This document shows positions 1-5,150 of a stretch of 6,053 nt of DNA, one piece after another (position 1 is the first letter of the stretch; each line of letters starts with the position of its first letter). The stretch is from the NCBI GenBank assembly GCA_949297205.1, contig CASFSH010000279.1, positions 1 through 6,053 on the forward strand, given 5' to 3'. The notes beneath the pieces were generated by a model, which saw only the letters and a list, made by a program, of their open reading frames with translations, was not told the origin of the DNA and did no database searches. Made by a program: the position numbers and the translations under genes. The stretch is from an uncultured Bacillota bacterium (GTDB lineage: Bacteria > Bacillota > Clostridia > UBA1381).

Positions 1-489
1 GCAGAACAAATAGGTCAGCCGATAGAAAATGTATGTGAATTTTTAGAAATTTCGGAGGATGAGTTGATTCCTAGTAAAGCAGTGGGAAGATTCGATTTTA
101 ATGAACCGATACTATATGAAAATATTGAATTCACCAAATATCTGTTATTCGGAGATTATTCATCCAAACAGGATGTATTATATGGTATGGGCTATGAGTG
201 CCATTTGGAAAACCGGGCTGAAGACTTATCAGCTTTGGTAACTGCTATTAAAGAAGATTTAACCGAGTTGTATGGATCGCCGTCAACCGATGCCGGTATT
301 GTAAATGTTATAGGTGAAGAAAGAGATTTTTCAAAATATCCTATTCCCACCCGATTAATAGAACGATGGTCTGTAAATGATGATTCCGGTGCAGAAATAG
401 AAATGGCAGTCTTTATTTTAGATGATTGGGTTTCAATTACGGTTGAAGATAAGCTGAGTATGTTGCCAAATGTGACAAAACAAGAGTAA
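1..489 (+). CDS. C-terminal part of an unrecognised protein (5' truncated by window edge)
   Basis: The frame is open from the first base to a TAA at 487-489, giving 162 residues. A TTG at 64 could be read as a start, but the open codons before it (A-E-Q-I-G-Q-P...) look like ordinary protein and TTG has no good Shine-Dalgarno sequence, so this is the tail of a longer gene. The fragment is acidic and shows no membrane segment. It has a pattern of alternating strands, a helix ending in 'LTELYGSPS', then a tryptophan-containing strand 'RWSV' and a closing strand 'DDWVSITVED'. A helix-'YG.P'-strand-W-strand arrangement is seen in various small secreted or lipoprotein-type domains, but I cannot name a family. 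The missing N-terminus may hold a signal peptide or another domain. It ends just before a bidirectional terminator and converges on the oxidoreductase gene. Function unknown. Confidence 0.75.
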   Translation, partial: AEQIGQPIENVCEFLEISEDELIPSKAVGRFDFNEPILYENIEFTKYLLFGDYSSKQDVLYGMGYECHLENRAEDLSALVTAIKEDLTELYGSPSTDAGIVNVIGEERDFSKYPIPTRLIERWSVNDDSGAEIEMAVFILDDWVSITVEDKLSMLPNVTKQE

Positions 490-546
490 TAAGCAAAAGG
501 GTTTAGTCTGGTAATTTAGCAATAAATTATTTGTTTTCTTAAACTG

Positions 547-578
547 AAAAGAGGTCGGATAAATTTTCGACCTCTTTT
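547..578. terminator. Bidirectional intrinsic terminator between convergent genes
   Basis: An 11-bp perfect stem is formed by AAAAGAGGTCG (547-557) and CGACCTCTTTT (568-578) around a 10-base AT-rich loop. The arm ends in TTTT on the + strand, and by symmetry in TTTT on the - strand, so it can terminate both the + gene ending at 489 and the - gene whose TAG lies at 585-587. Position and symmetry both fit a shared terminator. Confidence 0.85.
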
Positions 579-584
579 ATAATG

Positions 585-1868
585 CTAATCATTCATTGTC
601 AAGATGTTTTGTATTTCCAAAGGTGATACATCTCGTAATTCTCTGTTTGTTTTAACTGCAATTGCAGCGGCAATACCGCAGGCTTCTCCGATAGCTACGC
701 AAATAGGCATTGCACGGAAATTGGAATGTGCCATATGAGTACCCGAAATATTTCGACCGGATAAAAGCAAACCGTTAATTTCTTTAGGAACAAGACAGCC
801 GTACGGAATTGTATATCCTTTGGTTTGTTTAAAGTTTTTCTGTACTCCTGTTTTGTCAAGACTTGCCCCTGTAATATTGTGAACGTCAAAATTAAAATAT
901 GCATCACGTACAACCCAATCATCAAACACTTTTGCCGCAAGAATATCTTCTTCGGTTATTTGTTTGCAGCCGATAAAATGTCTGGTTTCCCTTATACCGA
1001 TTAATGAAGCGGCACTTATAATATAACAGTTTTCATAGCCGGGCACATATTCACGCAAAAAATCAACAATAGGAATCATTTGTTCACGGCAGATGATTTC
1101 GGCTTTTGTCAAGTCCTCTGCTTTTGTGCCGTCAACATCAATGCAGTTTGTCATGTTGCAGGTTACAATTCCTGGTATTGTTGAACGGTACAGCAGTACG
1201 TGACCGGCAGGATAAGGCAGCAATTTTTTTGCGAGTTCTTGTAGTTCTCCTTTGGGAGTTTCTACGGTTGTTTCAAAAGACCCGGGGAAAACCGCACGTT
1301 CCATATCAACGCCGCCGACCTTAAACATAAGCGTTGCAGGCTGCATTTTATTGTCACTTTCTCTTCCCAAAAAATATGATGCACCTGCGTGCATTGCAAC
1401 ATCACCGTCTCCGGTGCAGTCAATAACGGCTTTTGCCGTATACGCTTTACGTCCGCTTTTGCTTTCAGTGACTACTCCGATGACTTTATTGTCTTTTGTT
1501 ATTGTATCGCATACAAGGGTATATAACAATATGTTTACTCCTGCTTCTTTAAGCATTTCCATATAAGTAATTTTAAGCATTTCAGGATCTATATGGATTT
1601 TAGGAGAGTAATTTTTAAATGTATTTTTTTCTGCTGCTCTGTTCAGTATTTCATCATAAAGGTGACTTCGTACACTTCCTGTAAAGTGACTCATAAGACC
1701 GCTGGTTGAAATGCCTCCCACACTTCCGCAGTACTCAATCATAAGGACTTTTGCACCTCTGCGTGCTGACATCAGTGCGGCAGAAACTCCTGATGGACCC
1801 GATCCTGCTACAATTACATCATAATTTTTTTCTATCGGAATATTCATTTCCGCTTGATGATAAAACAT
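585..1868 (-). CDS. FAD-dependent oxidoreductase (FAD_oxidored-type flavoprotein)
   Basis: Predicted soluble flavoprotein that binds FAD through an N-terminal Rossmann fold; the substrate is unknown. Numbered from an in-frame upstream ATG at 1883, the sequence shows the dinucleotide motif GSGPSG (27-32), the ribose-binding acidic residue E50 after the second strand, 'GSVGGISTSGL' (53-63), the family motif 'DCTGDGDVA' (155-163), and a C-terminal FAD-contacting segment 'GLLLSGRN...' (about 371-378) followed by 'AIGEACGIAAA'. These match the FAD_oxidored group of bacterial flavoproteins, about 430 residues long. I prefer the ATG at 1868 (427 residues): GGAAGTGA, a 7/8 match to GGAGGTGA, precedes it at ideal distance, while the ATG at 1883 has no Shine-Dalgarno sequence and overlaps the -35 box of the divergent gene. 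No signal peptide or flavin-linkage motif is visible. The divergent AraC-type gene is the likely regulator (inference). Confidence 0.9.
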   Translation of the reverse strand: MFYHQAEMNIPIEKNYDVIVAGSGPSGVSAALMSARRGAKVLMIEYCGSVGGISTSGLMSHFTGSVRSHLYDEILNRAAEKNTFKNYSPKIHIDPEMLKITYMEMLKEAGVNILLYTLVCDTITKDNKVIGVVTESKSGRKAYTAKAVIDCTGDGDVAMHAGASYFLGRESDNKMQPATLMFKVGGVDMERAVFPGSFETTVETPKGELQELAKKLLPYPAGHVLLYRSTIPGIVTCNMTNCIDVDGTKAEDLTKAEIICREQMIPIVDFLREYVPGYENCYIISAASLIGIRETRHFIGCKQITEEDILAAKVFDDWVVRDAYFNFDVHNITGASLDKTGVQKNFKQTKGYTIPYGCLVPKEINGLLLSGRNISGTHMAHSNFRAMPICVAIGEACGIAAAIAVKTNRELRDVSPLEIQNILTMND

Positions 1869-1874
1869 TTTTTC

Positions 1875-1881
1875 ACTTCCC
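1875..1881 (-). promoter_or_regulatory. Ribosome binding site deciding the oxidoreductase start
   Basis: On the - strand GGGAAGT lies 7 bases (from GGGAAG) before the ATG at 1868-1866; with the following GA it reads GGAAGTGA, close to the GGAGGTGA complement of the 16S 3' end. The upstream in-frame ATG (1883-1881) is preceded only by AT-rich sequence (ATTAAAGTCA). This favours the shorter protein. Confidence 0.55.
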
Positions 1882-1882
1882 A

Positions 1883-1911
1883 TTGACTTTAATATTAATT
1901 TTGATTATAAT
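1883..1911 (+). promoter_or_regulatory. Sigma-70-type promoter for the AraC-family gene
   Basis: TTGACT (1883-1888) and a perfect TATAAT (1906-1911) are separated by exactly 17 bases on the + strand. Transcription would start near 1918, giving a leader of about 70 bases before the ATG at 1989. The -35 box lies right at the 5' end of the oppositely oriented oxidoreductase gene. The region is very AT-rich, so chance -10 matches are easy, but the -35 match (5/6) with exact spacing makes this one credible. Confidence 0.6.
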
Positions 1912-1920
1912 AAGATTATA
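1903..1920. repeat. Direct repeat GATTATA x2, possible regulator half-sites
   Basis: GATTATA occurs at 1903-1909 and again at 1914-1920, 11 bases start to start, about one helical turn. The pair overlaps the -10 box of the regulator promoter, and each copy contains a TATAAT on the - strand. AraC-type proteins often bind tandem half-sites on one DNA face, so an operator is possible; in such AT-rich DNA chance repetition is a serious alternative. Confidence 0.25.
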
Positions 1921-1949
1921 TATTAAAAAATGTAAAAAATATTCTAAAA

Positions 1950-1978
1950 TTTATAGTAAAAATATTAAAATCGTGCAA
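1950..1978 (-). promoter_or_regulatory. Candidate promoter for the FAD oxidoreductase
   Basis: On the - strand TTGCAC (1978-1973) and TATAAA (1955-1950) are 17 bases apart. The -10 matches 5/6 and the -35 only 3/6, so it would be a weak promoter, as is common for activator-dependent genes. Its -35 lies next to and partly over the Shine-Dalgarno sequence of the AraC gene. Transcription would start near 1943 and give a leader of about 75 bases to the start at 1868. Two - strand TATAAT boxes nearer the gene lack well-spaced -35 partners. Confidence 0.3.
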
Positions 1979-1988
1979 AGGAAAAATT

Positions 1989-2885
1989 ATGGAAATACAA
2001 ATTCAGGATATTACCGGGTATATTGAGTATCTGATAAAGGAAAAAGGATTGTATGTTACACTGCATTATGACATTGCCTGTCATCAAGACCTTATAAAAT
2101 ATAATTTTCATTTATCTCCGTATTGCCGGTATATAAAAACTACATGTGAACAGTGGGACAACTGTATAAAACGTCAGTATAAGGTGATACAAAAGTGTGC
2201 TGAGGGTGAATTTTTTGGAGTATGTTATGCCGGGGTAGGGGAGTTTGTGTATCCTGTGAATTATAAGGGAACAATTGTGGGATTTATATCTGTAAGCGGG
2301 TATTTGTCGGATAATGAAGAAAAGACAGCGGAGAAATTAAAAATTTTTTCAAAACGCAATGCTATATCAATAAAAAAACTGCAAAGATACAGATATGAAT
2401 ATCTGAATAAAGAGATACCTAAAAAGTGTGAACTGGATATATTTATTCATCCTCTTGTTTTAATGTTGGAAGTTTTTTATGAAAAATATAACTCAAATAA
2501 AGAGTTATCGGAGGATAATACTTTGTACCGGAATGTATTGCAGTATATAACATTAAATCATACACGAAAAATAACAATGCAAGAATTGAGTGAGAAATTT
2601 TTTTACAGTGTATCTACTTTAAGTCATATGTTTGAAAAAAACTGCAAAATGAGCTTAAACAAGTATATAGAAACCCTGCGTATGGAGGATGCAAAATGGC
2701 TCCTTAAAAACTCTGAATATTCAATGACTGAAATATCAGAGATACTGGGTTTTTGCAATTGTGCTTATTTTTCTTCCGTATTTAAAGAAAATTTTGGGGT
2801 AACTCCAAAGAAGTATAGAAATACATTTAAAAATCAGCTGTTTTCATCTGTTGGTCCATTATCTGTTTTTTCTGAAATACAGTAA
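1989..2885 (+). CDS. AraC-family transcriptional regulator with N-terminal PocR-like sensor domain
   Basis: Predicted cytoplasmic ligand-responsive DNA-binding regulator, 298 residues. Residues about 5-135 resemble the PocR sensory domain: cysteines at 31, 46, 53, 59, 70 and 79 frame 'YCRYIK' and 'GVCYAGVGEFVYPV', followed by 'VGFISVSGY' (97-105). Residues about 180-277 are an AraC-type double helix-turn-helix: first helix pair 'TMQELSEKFFYSVSTLSHMFEK' (split around 196-217) and the second ending in the signature 'GFCNCAYFSSVFKE' (254-267) plus 'GVTPKKYR' (270-277). The start is supported by AAAGGA (1977-1982) six bases before the ATG. It is divergent from the FAD oxidoreductase, its likely target, and may be autoregulated. 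About 21 residues extend past the usual end of the AraC fold, and the last ~17 codons overlap the convergent glycosyltransferase gene. The ligand is unknown; the cysteines could bind metal or a cofactor (inference). Confidence 0.9.
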   Translation: MEIQIQDITGYIEYLIKEKGLYVTLHYDIACHQDLIKYNFHLSPYCRYIKTTCEQWDNCIKRQYKVIQKCAEGEFFGVCYAGVGEFVYPVNYKGTIVGFISVSGYLSDNEEKTAEKLKIFSKRNAISIKKLQRYRYEYLNKEIPKKCELDIFIHPLVLMLEVFYEKYNSNKELSEDNTLYRNVLQYITLNHTRKITMQELSEKFFYSVSTLSHMFEKNCKMSLNKYIETLRMEDAKWLLKNSEYSMTEISEILGFCNCAYFSSVFKENFGVTPKKYRNTFKNQLFSSVGPLSVFSEIQ

Positions 2886-3808
2886 CGTGGACGGTGCTTT
2901 ACCTCTATAAATATTTTGCCGATATATTCGCCGATAATGCCAAGACTGATTAGCTGAACTCCGGATAAAAAACATACTATGCAGGTAGTGGAAGCCCAAC
3001 CGGCAATAGTTTTTCCCAACAGACTCTCCACAACAGCCCATATTATTCCTATACCGGAGAGAAATGAAACAAAAAAGCCAAAAAAAGCAATAAATCTTAT
3101 GGGTTTTACCGAAAGCCCTGTTATGCCTTTTAAAGCAAGGGAAATCATCTTGCTTAAAGGATAATGGGATTTGCCGGAGATTCTTTCGTTGCGGTTATAA
3201 TAAACGCTTGTGCTTTTAAATCCCACCATGGGAATTATTCCCCGTAAAAACATTTCTGTTTCCTGATATTTTGACAACTCATTTAATGCCCGTTTTCCTA
3301 TTAATCTGTAATCGGCATGATTATATACAATTTCACCGCCGAGATTATTCAGAAGTTTATAAAACATTTGGGCAGAAAAACGTTTAAAAAATGTATCGGT
3401 TGATCTTTCGGCACGAACACCGTATACAATCTCACAGCCGTCAAGATATGCGTCAACCATATCTTCCATTACTGCTATATCGTCCTGACCGTCACAGTCA
3501 ATGCTTATTGTAATGTCACATTTATCTTTTGCTTCCAAAAGACCTGCCAAAAGTGCATTTTGATGACCTTTGTTTCTGCTCAGGGAAATCCCGCAGAAAT
3601 GATTGTCTTTTTCCGAAAGTGAACATATAATTTCCCATGTTTTATCCCGTGAACCGTCATTTACAAACATAATTTTACTGTTTTTGCTTATTTTATTTTT
3701 ATTAATCAACAAATCAAGTTCTGCTTTAAACATGGGTGATGTCAAGGGCAGAACTTCTTCTTCGTTATAGCATGGAATAACTATATATAATACAGGTACA
3801 TTGTTCAT
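2834..3808 (-). CDS. Family 2 glycosyltransferase, polyprenyl-phosphate (GtrB/DPM1-like) type, membrane-anchored
   Basis: Likely transfers a sugar from a nucleotide donor to a polyprenyl (undecaprenyl) phosphate at the inner face of the membrane, supplying cell-envelope glycosylation; donor and final acceptor are not readable. The 324 residues fit the family length. The GT-A domain spans about 6-220: 'VIPCYNEEE' (10-18), 'VNDGSRDKT' (49-57), the metal/donor-binding 'DCDGQDD' (104-110, D104 and D106), 'NHADYRL' (163-169), 'LRGIIPMVGF' (188-197) and 'ERISGKSHYPLSKM' (208-221). Two hydrophobic segments (about 237-260 and 268-292) and the basic tail 'EVKHRPRY' (302-309) are the usual anchor of this group. 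GGAG (3824-3821) lies 12 bases before the ATG, slightly long. Transcribed in the same direction as glgD but 222 bases away with its own candidate promoter, so probably not strictly co-transcribed. Its last 52 bases overlap the convergent AraC gene. Confidence 0.92.
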   Translation of the reverse strand: MNNVPVLYIVIPCYNEEEVLPLTSPMFKAELDLLINKNKISKNSKIMFVNDGSRDKTWEIICSLSEKDNHFCGISLSRNKGHQNALLAGLLEAKDKCDITISIDCDGQDDIAVMEDMVDAYLDGCEIVYGVRAERSTDTFFKRFSAQMFYKLLNNLGGEIVYNHADYRLIGKRALNELSKYQETEMFLRGIIPMVGFKSTSVYYNRNERISGKSHYPLSKMISLALKGITGLSVKPIRFIAFFGFFVSFLSGIGIIWAVVESLLGKTIAGWASTTCIVCFLSGVQLISLGIIGEYIGKIFIEVKHRPRYCISEKTDNGPTDENS

Positions 3809-3880
3809 TTAAATACTCATCTCCGTTTTATGTATAAAATCGGCAATGTTTATATCGGTTTATTTTTAATAAAAGGTTAA

Positions 3881-3913
3881 TTTTTCGGCAGGAGAAAAGC
3901 TCCTGCCGAAAAA
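3881..3913. repeat. Perfect 14-bp inverted repeat (stem-loop) upstream of the glycosyltransferase
   Basis: TTTTTCGGCAGGAG (3881-3894) pairs perfectly with CTCCTGCCGAAAAA (3900-3913) around a 5-base loop. The nine inner-to-middle pairs are GC-rich, unusual for this AT-rich gap. On either strand the T-run is before the stem and the A-run after it, the reverse of an intrinsic terminator, so neither direction gives a U-tract. In the - strand transcript it sits about 70 bases before the glycosyltransferase start. It could be a leader structure, an mRNA-stabilising 3' end for glgCD, or a protein-binding palindrome. Confidence 0.7.
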
Positions 3914-3985
3914 AATATGGAAGTATTTAAATAAACAAATAATAACCAAGCCAATAAAATACAAGCAGTAAATTGTGTTTTAAAT

Positions 3986-4014
3986 ATTATATCATAACAA
4001 TAAATTAAAAACAA
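3986..4014 (-). promoter_or_regulatory. Extended -10 promoter for the glycosyltransferase
   Basis: On the - strand TGATATAAT (3994-3986) gives a perfect TATAAT with the TGn extension, and TTGTTT (4014-4009) lies 17 bases upstream of the -10 as a 3/6 match to the -35 box. Transcription would begin near 3979, giving a leader of about 170 bases that contains the 3881-3913 stem-loop. The TGn motif compensates for the weak -35. Confidence 0.5.
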
Positions 4015-4030
4015 GCAAAATTAATAAAAA

Positions 4031-5146
4031 TTAAATAACAGTATTTTTGCCCACTGCAACCGGATAACTTCTTTGCCCGATTAGTTTTTTCCCTTCGGAA
4101 ATAACGGTTTCTTTATCAAGTACAATATGATCAAGGTTAACTTTTTCTCCGATTACGGAATCCTGCATTATAATACAGTTTTTAATTACCGCACCTTTTT
4201 TTATTATAACACCTCTTGAAAGAATGGAATTTTTAACTGTGCCTTCTATAATACATCCATTGGAAATAAAACTGTTTTCCACAATGGCATTTTCTTTGTA
4301 TGCTGTAGGCGCCATATCTTTGGATTTTGTATATATAGGATTATCAAGATTAAATAATTCTGCTCTGGTATCTTCATCAAGAAATATCATATTATTTTCA
4401 AAGTATGCTTTTAATGAATCAATTTTTCCGTAATATCCATTAAATTCATATCCAGTAATAATCATTCCATGCAATTTTTTTGAAAGGGCATCTTTTATGA
4501 AGTCATGATCACCTCTTGAACTACATTCATCTATTATACTTTCCAAAAGAGCTTTTTCCATAATATATAATTCAAGGCTTGCAAAGGATGATTTTGGATA
4601 TTGCGGTTTTGATTCAATATCCGTTATTCTTTTGTTTTTATCAAGTTCAATTAAAGTATATCTAGATAAATCATCTTCGTCCGCCCCAGTCATATCTTTA
4701 TAAACAATTGTTATATCGGATTGGTTTTCTATATGTTTTTCTACCACATCATTAAAGTCAATATTATATATTGCATTTCCGAGAGAAAGAATTACATATG
4801 TCTGATGGCTTTTTCTTAGAAATGCCTTAGCATTGGCAAGCATATCCAAATCTCCTCTTTTTTTGCCGTAGTCAAATTCGGCAAGGTTTGGAGGAATGAT
4901 GTTTAGACCATGGTTTTTTCTGTCTAAATCCCATGGGCTTCCTGATTTAATATGATCCATAAGAGAACTGTAATTTGATTCGGTTACGACACCTATATTT
5001 GTTATACCTGCATTTGCCATATTTGATAAAATAAAATCAATTATTCTGTAACTGCCGGCAATCGGCAAGGCGATTACGGCACGTTTATCTGTAATCGGCG
5101 GTATTTTCTCATCGTTTGAAACGATAATTCCCATTGTATCTCTCAT
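4031..5146 (-). CDS. glgD: Glucose-1-phosphate adenylyltransferase regulatory subunit GlgD
   Basis: Partner subunit of ADP-glucose pyrophosphorylase (ATP + glucose-1-phosphate to ADP-glucose + PPi), the committed step of bacterial glycogen synthesis in the cytoplasm. The 371 residues are typical of GlgD. The nucleotidyltransferase domain starts 'MGIIVSND' (5-12) and has 'RAVIALPIAGSYRIIDF' (22-38), 'SGSPWDLDR' (68-76), 'SKP' (179-181) and 'GYYGKIDSLKAYFENNM' (236-252); a left-handed beta-helix of hexapeptide repeats fills about 285-360. The glycine/arginine-rich nucleotide loop of GlgC is gone, and the catalytic GDHIYK motif is replaced by 'GNAIYN' (123-128), Asp to Asn. This fits the known picture of GlgD as a poorly active subunit that modulates GlgC. 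The start at 5146 is supported by GAAAGGAG (5163-5156), 9 bases upstream, inside the end of glgC; the 4-base gap implies one operon with coupled translation. Confidence 0.95.
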   Translation of the reverse strand: MRDTMGIIVSNDEKIPPITDKRAVIALPIAGSYRIIDFILSNMANAGITNIGVVTESNYSSLMDHIKSGSPWDLDRKNHGLNIIPPNLAEFDYGKKRGDLDMLANAKAFLRKSHQTYVILSLGNAIYNIDFNDVVEKHIENQSDITIVYKDMTGADEDDLSRYTLIELDKNKRITDIESKPQYPKSSFASLELYIMEKALLESIIDECSSRGDHDFIKDALSKKLHGMIITGYEFNGYYGKIDSLKAYFENNMIFLDEDTRAELFNLDNPIYTKSKDMAPTAYKENAIVENSFISNGCIIEGTVKNSILSRGVIIKKGAVIKNCIIMQDSVIGEKVNLDHIVLDKETVISEGKKLIGQRSYPVAVGKNTVI

Positions 5147-5150
5147 ATCA

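Larger units (their letters stand above)
3809..4030. other. Intergenic region glgD / glycosyltransferase
   Basis: This 222-base, very AT-rich gap holds an extended -10 promoter and a perfect stem-loop, listed separately, plus the glycosyltransferase ribosome binding site. I found no open reading frame worth calling, no canonical terminator after glgD, and no riboswitch core that I recognise. Confidence 0.6.

Noticed and set aside
64..489. A self-contained gene starting at the TTG at 64
   Set aside because: The same frame is open to the window's first base with protein-like codons, and although GGAG-like sequence (ttcggaggat) lies upstream, its spacing to TTG is acceptable at best; a truncated longer gene is the simpler reading.
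695..1566. Short open frames opposite or offset to the FAD oxidoreductase (695-940 -, 1106-1324 +, 1252-1566 +)
   Set aside because: They lie wholly within a well-supported gene, have low-complexity or cysteine/leucine-rich translations and no ribosome binding sites.
1751..2026. + strand frame spanning the oxidoreductase 5' end and the regulator start
   Set aside because: Its translation is an AT-driven Ile/Lys/Tyr-rich string that crosses the promoter region and overlaps two clear genes.
2859..3164. Short frames inside the glycosyltransferase gene (2859-3041 -, 2979-3164 +)
   Set aside because: Shadows of the glycosyltransferase membrane-anchor coding region with no independent signals.
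3808..3819. Three-codon leader peptide (ATG AGT ATT TAA) directly before the glycosyltransferase ATG
   Set aside because: Its ATG abuts the GGAG with no spacing, so it is unlikely to be translated.
3881..3913. Intrinsic terminator for glgD
   Set aside because: The stem is strong but neither strand has a U-run after it; the T-run precedes the stem on both strands.
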